The translations under genes were made by a program, and so were the position numbers. Positions 7,654 through 15,016 of a DNA stretch of 15,601 nt are shown here, piece after piece; within the stretch, counting starts at the first letter, position 1, and every line of letters begins with the position of its first letter. The stretch comes from Firmicutes bacterium UBA1440 (GTDB lineage: Bacteria > Bacillota > Clostridia > Peptostreptococcales > Anaerovoracaceae), in assembly GCA_002329565.1 (NCBI GenBank), contig DCTM01000028.1, positions 1,578 through 17,178 of the forward strand, written 5' to 3'. Below the pieces are notes generated by a model. That model searched no databases. It was given only the letters and a program-made list of their open reading frames with translations, and was not told the DNA's origin.

Positions 7654-7671
7654 TTGTTAAAAAATAGACAA
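7654..7671. promoter_or_regulatory. Upstream Rex-like operator of pntA
   Basis: TTGTTAA-AAAA-TAGACAA, 12 of 14 bases of the clostridial Rex consensus, with one perfect half. Its centre is 32 bp from that of the site at 7622-7639, close to three helical turns, so both would face the same side of the DNA. Confidence 0.45.
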
Positions 7672-7705
7672 TGTGCCTTTGTAAGTAAATAACGCAATAA
7701 AGAGC

Positions 7706-7727
7706 AAAAAAATACCCCCTCGGCTAT
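7706..7727 (-). terminator. Weak candidate terminator after the ABC operon
   Basis: On the minus strand ATAGCC-GAGG-GGGTAT forms a short stem with one G-G mismatch, followed by seven T. It is about 90 nt after the ATPase stop. The T-run is good and the stem is poor. Confidence 0.3.
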
Positions 7728-7815
7728 GGAAGAATCCCCGTTAAGTCAGATTTACAGCCTGCCTTATGGGAATATCCTTACCGAAAGAGTATTCGTTTTT
7801 GTATATTACTTCTGT

Positions 7816-8565
7816 TTAAAATATCGTCTTTAAAAAATCTTTCATACGCGGGTTCTTAGGATTTTCAAAGATCTCATCCGGCTTACCCTCTTCAACAATC
7901 TTGCCCGCATCCATGAATACAACTCTGTCCGCCACTTCCCTGGCAAAGTTCATTTCATGCGTGACAATAATCATCGACGTATGCTGCTCCGCAAGCTTAC
8001 GCATTACGGTAAGTACTTCGCCCGTGATTTCCGGATCGAGTGCACTCGTCGGTTCGTCAAAGAGCATCAGGTCCGGCTGCATCGCCAATGCACGCGCGAT
8101 AGCAATACGCTGTTTCTGTCCTCCGGAAATCTGTGCCGGATAAGCATCTGCCTTATCCGCAAGCCCTACAAGTTCCAGAAGCTGCCGCGCCGTGGCCTCT
8201 GCTTTACTCCTGGAGATCTTCTTGACCTTCATCGGAGCATATGTGATATTTCTCAGGCATGTCATATGCGGGAACAGGTTGAAGTGTTGGAATACCATGC
8301 CGGTAGTTCCGTACAAGTCCATCTCGCCTTCGGTGATCGTCTCGAGCTCGTTGATGCTACGCAAAAGTGTGCTCTTCCCGGATCCCGACGGTCCGATAAT
8401 AGCCACGATTTCTCCCTTATGCATGCAGAAATTGACATGATCGACTGCTGTGCAGTTCGAGAATTCCTTCACTATGTCCTTCATTTCCAGAATGACATCT
8501 CCTGCAACCAGGTCCTTCTTCGGAGTAATTCTGACGATGCCCCTATCTTTAATCTTTTTGTGCAT
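7816..8565 (-). CDS. Polar amino-acid ABC transporter ATPase, with an internal deletion
   Basis: 249 residues of the GlnQ/ArtP type, energising import by the adjacent permease. Walker [10 protein letters not shown] (58-66), Q-loop [10 protein letters not shown] (Q93), signature SGGQKQR (147-153), Walker B LMLFDEP (166-172) and the switch histidine in VTHEM (H203) are intact. Two oddities appear. About 25 extra residues precede the normal start of the family. The segment between Walker A and the Q-loop is about 17 residues shorter than in E. coli Gln[10 protein letters not shown] runs directly into TTGMVFQ, where relatives carry a loop with a VRR/IRQ-like end. The start ATG follows the permease stop without a gap, with GGGAGG inside the permease end. 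Substrate cannot be told from the ATPase. Confidence 0.93.
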   Translation of the reverse strand: MHKKIKDRGIVRITPKKDLVAGDVILEMKDIVKEFSNCTAVDHVNFCMHKGEIVAIIGPSGSGKSTLLRSINELETITEGEMDLYGTTGMVFQHFNLFPHMTCLRNITYAPMKVKKISRSKAEATARQLLELVGLADKADAYPAQISGGQKQRIAIARALAMQPDLMLFDEPTSALDPEITGEVLTVMRKLAEQHTSMIIVTHEMNFAREVADRVVFMDAGKIVEEGKPDEIFENPKNPRMKDFLKTIF

Positions 8566-9258
8566 TTACTTCACCTCCCTTTCATCGTATTTGGAATATC
8601 TCTTCTCCAAATAGTTTGAAAGTACGGTAAGTACTGCTGTAAAAATAAGATAAATGGCCGCCGCAATCAGATATGCGGTAGTATCCACGTCTCTGTTTAC
8701 TGCACCTCTTGAAGCCTTCATCAACTCACCTACAGTGATGATGGATGCAAGTGCCGTATCCTTGATCAGAACGATGGCTTCGTTCGATACAGGAGGCAGG
8801 ATAATCTTCATCGTCTGGGGGAGCACGATGCCAAACATCGTCTGGCGCTTCGACAGCCCGAGAGCATGTGCCGCTTCGTATTGGCCGCGATCGATACCGT
8901 TGATGCCTCCTCTGTAGATTTCGGCAAAGTATGCCGCATAATTCAGCACAAAGGTAATTACCGATGTGGTAAACGGATCCAACTTGACGCCGTATGCCAT
9001 CGGTAAGAAGAAATAGAAGAAGTACAATTGCAGTATCAGCGGTGTACCTCTGAAAATAAATACATATGTTTGACAGATGGCTTTAATGGGCTTGAACTTC
9101 GCATTGCTGCCGAGCGCGAACGGAAGGCCGAGCGGCAATGAAAGTACGAGCGTCCAAATAAACAACTTAACCGTCACCCAGGCACCTGCCATGAGCGACG
9201 GCATAAGAATTGTCAAATAAGCCATCGTGTCTTGAAATCCGGCTATAAACTCACTCAC
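8566..9258 (-). CDS. Polar amino-acid ABC transporter permease
   Basis: 230 residues of the HisM/GlnP family, with about five hydrophobic segments. The N-terminal helix region SLMAGAWVTVKLFIWTLVLSLPLGLPFALG, the motif FIFRGTPLILQLYFFYF and the EAA loop YEAAHALGLSKRQTMFGIVLPQ, which docks on the ATPase, are the hallmarks of this permease type. The start codon is GTG at 9258-9256, with AGGAGG nine bases upstream. No ATG fits better. It is the middle gene of lipoprotein-permease-ATPase. A single permease gene suggests a homodimeric pore. Confidence 0.94.
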   Translation of the reverse strand: MSEFIAGFQDTMAYLTILMPSLMAGAWVTVKLFIWTLVLSLPLGLPFALGSNAKFKPIKAICQTYVFIFRGTPLILQLYFFYFFLPMAYGVKLDPFTTSVITFVLNYAAYFAEIYRGGINGIDRGQYEAAHALGLSKRQTMFGIVLPQTMKIILPPVSNEAIVLIKDTALASIITVGELMKASRGAVNRDVDTTAYLIAAAIYLIFTAVLTVLSNYLEKRYSKYDEREVK

Positions 9259-9274
9259 TTACTTTATCCTCCTC

Positions 9275-9297
9275 GGAGCCCCCCTGCAGAGGGCCCC
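9275..9297 (-). promoter_or_regulatory. Strong hairpin between binding-protein and permease genes
   Basis: Minus strand: GGGGCCCTC, loop TGCAG, GGGGGCTCC. All nine positions pair (two are G-U). It sits 32 nt after the binding-protein stop and ends one base before the GAGGAGG ribosome site of the permease. It has no T-run, so it is not a simple terminator. Such hairpins can protect the upstream mRNA from 3' decay and lower expression of the downstream gene. Confidence 0.6.
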
Positions 9298-9329
9298 TGT
9301 CTATTCAAATCTGCTGGTCGTTCAATTTT

Positions 9330-10172
9330 TTATTCTGCAGTTATCGGTTCGAGAATTACGATGTTCGTTCCAAACCACTTTTCGCTGATCTTCTTGGCTT
9401 CGCCGTTTTCAATCAGGGCAGCAATAGCCTCGTTGATCTTATCTGCAAGGTCAGTCTCACCCTTTCTGCATCCGATGGCATAGAAGTCATCGCCGAAGTC
9501 AAAGTCGCAAACCTTCATTACATTATCCATCTTATTGTTCTTGTATTCGCCGAGTACCTGGTCCACAACCATGCAATCCGCTCTGCCACCCTTCATAGCC
9601 ATGATGGCTTCATCATAGGTCTTGTATTCGAGAACTTTATCCGCGAAGGAATCCCATTCTTCGTTTGCTTTCATAGCCTGTAGCGAAGCCGAATCAACCT
9701 GGGTCGCAATATTGTAATTTGCAAGATCGGCTGCCGATTCTATCTTCACATCATCTCTGAGAGTCATGATGACGATCTTGTTGTTGAGGTACTGATCCGT
9801 CAGAGCCATGTTCTCTATTCTCTCGGGAGTGACCGACATACCGTTCCAGATGCAGTCGATATTTTTCGATTGCAGTTCAAGTTCTTTGGAATCCCATTCG
9901 ATCGGAACGAATTCCACTTCAACTCCGAGCTGCTCTCCGACCGCTCTTGCAAGGTCGATATCAAATCCCACGAGTTCGTTGTTTTCATCTCTGAATCCCA
10001 TCGGTGCAAACGTATCGTCGAGACCGACTTTCAGAACTCCGTTATCCTGTACATATTGCCATCCGCTCACCGCATCCGCATCATCGGATTTTCCGCAACC
10101 TGTCAATGCGAACATTCCGAGGATAAGGGTCAACATCATCAGGAACGCCATTCCTTTTCTCATTTTTAGCAT
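9330..10172 (-). CDS. Polar amino-acid-binding lipoprotein of an ABC transporter
   Basis: 280 residues from the ATG at 10172-10170, chosen because GGAGG lies nine bases upstream. An in-frame ATG 45 nt further up has no ribosome site. It has a signal peptide with lipobox LTGC, lipidated Cys26, so the protein is tethered outside the membrane. The body is a type II solute-binding fold of the PAAT/SBP_bac_3 family: LKVGLDDTFAPMGFRDENNELVGF, then DIDLARAVGEQLG, WNGMSVTPERIE with the arginine that usually grips the ligand carboxylate, and DQVLGEY. It captures an amino acid for the permease and ATPase downstream. Ligand identity (glutamine, arginine, cystine or other) is not readable here. It is the first gene of its operon, behind a consensus promoter. 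Confidence 0.95.
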   Translation of the reverse strand: MLKMRKGMAFLMMLTLILGMFALTGCGKSDDADAVSGWQYVQDNGVLKVGLDDTFAPMGFRDENNELVGFDIDLARAVGEQLGVEVEFVPIEWDSKELELQSKNIDCIWNGMSVTPERIENMALTDQYLNNKIVIMTLRDDVKIESAADLANYNIATQVDSASLQAMKANEEWDSFADKVLEYKTYDEAIMAMKGGRADCMVVDQVLGEYKNNKMDNVMKVCDFDFGDDFYAIGCRKGETDLADKINEAIAALIENGEAKKISEKWFGTNIVILEPITAE

Positions 10173-10223
10173 ATTAACTTTCCTCCGTTTCCTTTTTAAT
10201 TTTATAAATTTATTCATGCTTTT

Positions 10224-10283
10224 GTATACGTATTGCGTACTTGTATACTATCACTTTAGCGGGCTAACGCAATGTTGCGCAAC
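10224..10283. promoter_or_regulatory. Cluster of palindromes over the start of the ABC operon transcript
   Basis: CGCAA-TG-TTGCG (10268-10279) overlaps the perfect palindrome GTTGCGCAAC (10274-10283), which covers the predicted transcription start. TTAGC-GG-GCTAA follows at 10256-10267. Downstream lie two GTATAC sites (10224-10229, 10243-10248) around TACG / CGTA arms. The position over +1 suits a repressor operator. The protein is unknown. Confidence 0.45.
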
Positions 10284-10287
10284 TTAA

Positions 10288-10316
10288 ATATTAGCAAAAA
10301 ACCAATAATTTGTCAA
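10288..10316 (-). promoter_or_regulatory. Sigma-A promoter of the amino-acid ABC operon
   Basis: Minus strand: TTGACA (10316-10311), exactly 17 bp, TAATAT (10293-10288). The -35 is perfect and the -10 matches five of six. Transcription should start near 10281, giving a leader of about 110 nt to the chosen ATG. No terminator is visible between the M23 gene and this promoter. Confidence 0.85.
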
Positions 10317-10367
10317 GCTTTCTGAACTTTTTTGTTTTGCTTTCATAATTGTATTCGCATATTGTCG

Positions 10368-12431
10368 CTACAGATAATTAAGCGGGTTTTTCGGTGTGCC
10401 CATGTAATGCACTTCAAAGTGCACATGCGGGCCGGTGCTCCTGCCGGTGCTGCCCACATTGGCGATGTGCTGGCCTTGATAAACCTTTTCTCCCGACCTG
10501 ACAAGCAGCTTGCTGCAATGTGCATAAAGAGTCACATAGCCGCCGCCGTGATCAATTTTGACCACGTATCCGTAAGAACCGCTGTAACCGGATGAAATGA
10601 CTGTACCGCCGTCGGAAGCTCTGATATGAGTACCCGTCGCGCAGGCCAGGTCGACTCCGTAGTGCATTCGGCCCCATCTCGGCCCGAACTTAGATGTCAA
10701 TTTTGCTCCCGTCACAGGATATTTGAAAGTGCCCGTACCTTTTTTTACCGGCATAGGCTTCGTCCCTACGTAGACAATTGCGGCGGACGGATTGGAAATC
10801 GTCTTCGCTTCCAGTTCGATAGAAGCAATCTGCACGCCGTTGTTCTTGACAATCTTACGCGTGACCTCGCGTCGGCCGTTGACACCCGCAATCTTGACTC
10901 GGCTTTCCCCCTGGTACATCGAAGCGTTGTTTTCATATTTGGTTTCATATGCTATGTCTTCAATCGCAGTAGTAACCTCGACCGTCTGCACGGTCAGCAT
11001 AGGTACAGCCTGTGTTAGGACAATCTGCTGCCCTATGCTCAAGCGCTCAGGCCGTACAAGCGGGTTCGCTGCTTGCAGATCCGACATCTTAATGCCGTAC
11101 ATCGAAGCGATGCCGGAAAAAGTTTCACCCGCCTGAACGGTATGCGTTTTGACGGATTCCGCACCTGTCAGGATCTTGTAGGCTGCTTCATCCGGACTTT
11201 TTATATATCCAAGTTTCGTATCGAGTTCTTTGATTTCAATATTTTCGGCAAACCCAACATCCTCATAGACCGTCATATCGCTGTCTGTAGTATATTTTTC
11301 CAGTACAAGATTCAACGCGGCCTTGGCCGATTTTTCACTGTCGAGGATAGCCACACGTATTCCGTCTATGTATATCGCATATCCTTTGGCTGTCATATTC
11401 TGCATGTAGGTCAGCTTTTTCAGAACCTGCTCTGTGCCGTCGATATCCTTGCCGGCCGAAAGCACGCGTTTGAAGGCAATGTCTTTGTCGGGATCAATGG
11501 CAATTTCGGCGTTGTGCTCGCTTGAAAGCTTGTCACTTACCAAATCCAAGAGTTTAACCACATCCCGCTGGTCGTCTACAAGTCCGAGCACCCTGCCGTT
11601 GTAAGAGTACTCGTAAGCAGTCAACTGGTTGAGGACAGCCGCAGCCGCAAACAAGGTCAGCAATGTTGCAGCAAGTATCCCGAGCAGCCTGCTCTTGTTG
11701 CGGTCCGCCCAATCGCGCATGCGGTTGAACTTTCCCGTCCCGCGTCGTGCCGCCCTGCGCGCTTTGCCGGCGAGTTCCTCGTTGCGGCTGTCCATCCGGT
11801 TGATGTGCCTGATAAACTTCTCCGCAAATACCTCGTCTTTGGCAACAAGAAAATGCTTGACTCTCTGCCAAGACCGATACAGTTTGAGGTACATGCGCCG
11901 AGCTTTGCGCTCCTTATGCGGTTTCCCTTTAAAAATATATGCTCTCAGATGTAAGATTTTTTCCTTTGTCTTTTTCAGGCCCCGGCGAATCGGCTCCCAG
12001 ATTGCAATCTCGATCTTATCGCTGAGAAAAGGGGCATCCTTAATCATTTGCACGACCGATGCAGGCTTGTCGGCTGCCGTCGTCTCGGCTCCTTCCGTCT
12101 GCGCTTTGCCATCGGCCGTGTCCTCCAGAACCGTATCAAACAATTCCGAAAGCGCCGATTCCTCGATTACCGGGACATTCTGTTCGGATTCCCCGTTCAC
12201 GCGATTCTGCGGCGCTGCCTCTTCAGCAATATTCTCTTTTGTATGCTCATCTTCCAACGCAGCTTCGAACAATTCCCCGAGCGCTTTTTCCGATATGGCC
12301 GGTTCTCGCTCGGCTTTCTTGCGGTCTTTAGACTTCCTTTTAGAGTTGCTCTTACCCTTTTTCGGCGTATCGTTCGTCTTGTTCTTTTCCTCGTTATTTA
12401 CTTTGTTTTTATCTTTTGGGAATTTTGCCAT
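10368..12431 (-). CDS. Membrane-anchored LysM-G5-M23 peptidoglycan hydrolase with a long cytoplasmic tail
   Basis: 687 residues. Residues 1-248 are charged, with a very basic part from about 148. One membrane helix follows at 249-269, so the rest should lie outside (type II topology). Outside are an unassigned alpha/beta region (about 272-420), LysM (about 428-473, THTVQAGETFSGIA), G5 (about 478-557) and a C-terminal M23 endopeptidase. The zinc ligands H590, D594 (HYGVD) and H671, with catalytic H638 (YAH) and H669 (HVH), are all present, so it should be active on peptidoglycan cross-bridges. The tail has two copies of a motif like P-x-I-x-E-x-ALxELFxxxLED (about 44-61 and 88-104). The ATG lies inside the end of the DnaD-domain gene, overlapping by 34 nt, with GAGG eight bases upstream. 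The cell-wall role is firm from the domains. The tail's function is unknown. Confidence 0.93.
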   Translation of the reverse strand: MAKFPKDKNKVNNEEKNKTNDTPKKGKSNSKRKSKDRKKAEREPAISEKALGELFEAALEDEHTKENIAEEAAPQNRVNGESEQNVPVIEESALSELFDTVLEDTADGKAQTEGAETTAADKPASVVQMIKDAPFLSDKIEIAIWEPIRRGLKKTKEKILHLRAYIFKGKPHKERKARRMYLKLYRSWQRVKHFLVAKDEVFAEKFIRHINRMDSRNEELAGKARRAARRGTGKFNRMRDWADRNKSRLLGILAATLLTLFAAAAVLNQLTAYEYSYNGRVLGLVDDQRDVVKLLDLVSDKLSSEHNAEIAIDPDKDIAFKRVLSAGKDIDGTEQVLKKLTYMQNMTAKGYAIYIDGIRVAILDSEKSAKAALNLVLEKYTTDSDMTVYEDVGFAENIEIKELDTKLGYIKSPDEAAYKILTGAESVKTHTVQAGETFSGIASMYGIKMSDLQAANPLVRPERLSIGQQIVLTQAVPMLTVQTVEVTTAIEDIAYETKYENNASMYQGESRVKIAGVNGRREVTRKIVKNNGVQIASIELEAKTISNPSAAIVYVGTKPMPVKKGTGTFKYPVTGAKLTSKFGPRWGRMHYGVDLACATGTHIRASDGGTVISSGYSGSYGYVVKIDHGGGYVTLYAHCSKLLVRSGEKVYQGQHIANVGSTGRSTGPHVHFEVHYMGTPKNPLNYL

Positions 12432-13654
12432 GCTTTCGCCTCTTCGGTGCGCTCAGCGAAACAAGCGCATCGCTCTCCGTTCTCAGTTATCCCTGTATCC
12501 TTACAGATCATACAAATGTATTTAACTTCCATATAATCGGCAGGATACCCGTTATCCGTGAGGGTGGCAGCCTTGGTGGCGACGAGATTCTCAATCTCAT
12601 CGTGTGTGCTCCGTATCAGCTCAGACTTATCCACCGCACCTGACACCATCAAGCGGGACAACTTCGTATTCTTTTCTCTGATCTCTTTTTCAATCTTTGC
12701 AATCTGCGGCAGGGATTTGTAGATTCGGTTCCTGCGATCTTTTGTCTCGCGTTCGCTCTTTTGCCGCAAATAGTCGTAATATTTAAAGACAGTGCCCGGA
12801 GATATCTCTCCGTTGCCCGCCGCAACGGCGCTGTTGCCTTTGCTCGGATCTCTGAGCACTTTGTCGATATATTTAATGTTCGGGTTTGTAATACCGGCAG
12901 TCTTCGCACAGGCTTCAAGGATCTTGTCGATTGAAAGATCAAGCTCATCAAACCATGCACGCATAATGCGTTTTTCTTCCTCCGTAGGATTGCGCATGAA
13001 ACCGAGGGCTTTGAATATCCTGCGGTACAGAAATGCGCGTTTGTCCATATCGGCCAGGTATTCATCGAGAGCTGCCACATCTGTCAGTCCCTTGGTCGCC
13101 CACTCCTTAACAACCTTGGCGATATATTTCACATTATCTTTTTTCAAAGTTCCGCAGCAATATGTATATGCGTAGACTACCATTTCAGGCGTAATGTCGA
13201 AGTCGTCGAGCCATGAGTTTATCTCCATAATTTCACTGTTTCCCAGCGGTCTTGCAACCGCCTTCTCGACTGATTTAAACATATCCTTAATAATCTTGTC
13301 GGACATAGGCCCTTGCTTGTCCGCGGAATCGTCGTCCTGCTTGCTTCCGTCCCCATACAGCATCTCTCGCAAATTCATGAATTCGAGCGTTTTCTTATCC
13401 TTGCCGGTGCGTTTCACAAGGCCCAAGGAAATCCAATAATCCCAAGCCTTTTTAACTTCATATTCTTCAAGCATCAGCAATCCGGCAAGCTCTTCATCCG
13501 AAATCTCCCTGTGCATTTGCAAGTACATCAAGGCCATTAAATAGACCTTGACGTAATCGCCCGGGGCCGTCACCATGTATTCGTTTATGTATATATTTTC
13601 CACACCCGTCTCATAGAGATAGTGGGTTTTTGCAGTTGCTTGCTTCAGTTTCAT
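12398..13654 (-). CDS. DnaD-domain replication protein fused to a helicase-loader N-terminal domain, no AAA+ domain
   Basis: 418 residues from the ATG at 13654-13652, chosen for GGAG seven bases upstream; the reading frame is open for 24 more codons without a ribosome site. Residues about 1-100 look like the winged-helix DnaD N-terminal domain. Two DnaB_2/DnaD-type repeats follow, about 125-195 and 208-275, each ending in a KYIAKVVKEW / KYIDKVLRDP helix. Residues about 295-418 change character: a basic helical stretch (RRNRIYKSLPQIAKIEKEI), then LTDNGYPADYMEVKYI and a CxxC...CxC zinc ribbon (C381, C384, C396, C398). From memory, that is the order at the start of clostridial DnaC/DnaI helicase loaders, just before their ATPase. 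Here the protein ends 20 residues after the last cysteine. Following dnaB by 10 nt, it likely acts in helicase loading at replication initiation. How ATP-dependent loading is done is unclear. Confidence 0.88.
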   Translation of the reverse strand: MKLKQATAKTHYLYETGVENIYINEYMVTAPGDYVKVYLMALMYLQMHREISDEELAGLLMLEEYEVKKAWDYWISLGLVKRTGKDKKTLEFMNLREMLYGDGSKQDDDSADKQGPMSDKIIKDMFKSVEKAVARPLGNSEIMEINSWLDDFDITPEMVVYAYTYCCGTLKKDNVKYIAKVVKEWATKGLTDVAALDEYLADMDKRAFLYRRIFKALGFMRNPTEEEKRIMRAWFDELDLSIDKILEACAKTAGITNPNIKYIDKVLRDPSKGNSAVAAGNGEISPGTVFKYYDYLRQKSERETKDRRNRIYKSLPQIAKIEKEIREKNTKLSRLMVSGAVDKSELIRSTHDEIENLVATKAATLTDNGYPADYMEVKYICMICKDTGITENGERCACFAERTEEAKAWQNSQKIKTK

Positions 13655-13664
13655 GGGATCGCTC

Positions 13665-14999
13665 CTATCCTTGATAATTGCTCTTGTCCACGAAACGCGT
13701 GTACTTTTCCAGCCACGCCAACTCAACGGTGCCTATCGGTCCGCTTCTGTGCTTGGCTATGATGACATCACACACGCCCGGTTTCTGTGATTCTTCTTTT
13801 GTGTAATAGTCGTCACGGAACAGGAATAAGACAATGTCGGCATCCTGTTCAATCGAGCCCGATTCTCTAAGGTCGGACAGCATCGGCTCGTGACTTGCGC
13901 GCAGTTCGGGCGCTCTCGAAAGCTGAGAAAGCACGAGAACCGGGCAGTCCATCTCCCTTGCAAGTAATTTCAGGAAACGCGATAACGCTGAAATCTCCTG
14001 TTGACGCGACTCAGAACGCGCGTCATAGGTCATTAATTGCAAATAGTCAAGTACGATCAGATCAAGGCCGTGTTCGATCTTCGTTCTCCTGCACTTGTTC
14101 TTAATTTCCATTACCGAGATACCGGGTGTATCGTCAATGAAAATTTTTGCATTTGAAAGCGTATCGATTGCTATCGTCAAGCTGTCCCAGTCCGCTCTGT
14201 CAAGCTGTCCGGTTTTCAGCTTTTGCATCTCGATACGCGATTCCATCGACAGTAGTCTCTGTCCGAGCTGCTCCTTAGGCATCTCCATTGAAAAAATCAA
14301 TACTGACGCGTTGCTCTTCAAGGCTGCATTTTGGGCGATGTTCAAGGCAAATGCCGTCTTACCCATCGCAGGCCGCGCCGCGAGAATAATCAAGTCGGAC
14401 TTCTGCAGTCCGTTCGTCTTGGCATCCAAATCGCGGAATCCCGTCGAGATGCCGGTAATCTCTCCGTTGAGATTGCTTGCCCTGTCTATCATCTCGATGT
14501 TCTCAAGCAAGACATCTCGCAGCGGAATGATGTCTTTGGCCTGCCGGGATTGTGAAATCTCAAAAACACTGCGCTCCGCAAGATCGATGACCGCCTCTGC
14601 GTCCATCTTGCCCGAATAGCTTTCCTGTGAAATTTCCTCTGAAACCGAAATCAGCTTCCGCAGCATCGCCTTTTCAGCGACAATCTTAGCATATGAGCCT
14701 GCGTTGGCTGTCGAAGGCACATCAGCGGAAAGACTTGCTATGTAAGCTCTCCCTCCTGAAAGTTCAAGCGTGTTTTTCCTTTTCAGTTCCTCGGATACCG
14801 TAAGAGTATCCACAGGTACATTTCTTCTGTAGAGGTCGGAGATGGCTGCAAAAATTTCTTTATGTTTTGAGTCGTAAAAATCTGTCGGCCGCACTTCCTC
14901 CAATACATCGAAGAGCGCGTCACGGCTCAACATCGCCGCACCCAGCACCGACCGTTCCGCATCGTCGTTGTGCGGTGGAATTCTTTCCGTGATAGACAT
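13665..14999 (-). CDS. dnaB: Replicative DNA helicase
   Basis: 444 residues, normal length. The hexameric helicase that unwinds DNA at the fork (called dnaC in Bacillus subtilis). The N-terminal helical domain opens PPHNDDAERSVLGAAM. After the linker comes the RecA-like motor: STGFRDLDAKTNGLQKSDLIILAARP into Walker A with MGKT (212-215), Walker B LIVLDYLQL (314-322), LSQLSRAPE (358-366), MLSDLRESGSIEQDAD (373-388) and the arginine-finger region AKHRSGPIGTVEL (415-427). No intein. GAAAGGAAG precedes the ATG. It follows rplI by 17 nt, the usual Firmicutes arrangement, and its stop overlaps the ribosome site of the DnaD-domain gene, its likely loading partner. Confidence 0.98.
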   Translation of the reverse strand: MSITERIPPHNDDAERSVLGAAMLSRDALFDVLEEVRPTDFYDSKHKEIFAAISDLYRRNVPVDTLTVSEELKRKNTLELSGGRAYIASLSADVPSTANAGSYAKIVAEKAMLRKLISVSEEISQESYSGKMDAEAVIDLAERSVFEISQSRQAKDIIPLRDVLLENIEMIDRASNLNGEITGISTGFRDLDAKTNGLQKSDLIILAARPAMGKTAFALNIAQNAALKSNASVLIFSMEMPKEQLGQRLLSMESRIEMQKLKTGQLDRADWDSLTIAIDTLSNAKIFIDDTPGISVMEIKNKCRRTKIEHGLDLIVLDYLQLMTYDARSESRQQEISALSRFLKLLAREMDCPVLVLSQLSRAPELRASHEPMLSDLRESGSIEQDADIVLFLFRDDYYTKEESQKPGVCDVIIAKHRSGPIGTVELAWLEKYTRFVDKSNYQG

Positions 15000-15016
15000 C
15001 TGTATTCTTCCTTTCG

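Noticed and set aside
10173..10217. Longer N terminus for the binding lipoprotein (start at 10217)
   Set aside because: No ribosome site upstream of that ATG. The ATG at 10172 has GGAGG at good spacing and gives a normal lipoprotein signal.
10296..10367. Terminator directly after the M23 gene
   Set aside because: T-runs exist (GGTTTTTTGC) but no stable stem precedes them. Read-through into the ABC operon remains possible.
13655..13726. Longer N terminus for the DnaD-domain protein (start at 13726)
   Set aside because: It would overlap dnaB, has no ribosome site and adds sequence unlike the family. The ATG at 13654 has GGAG.
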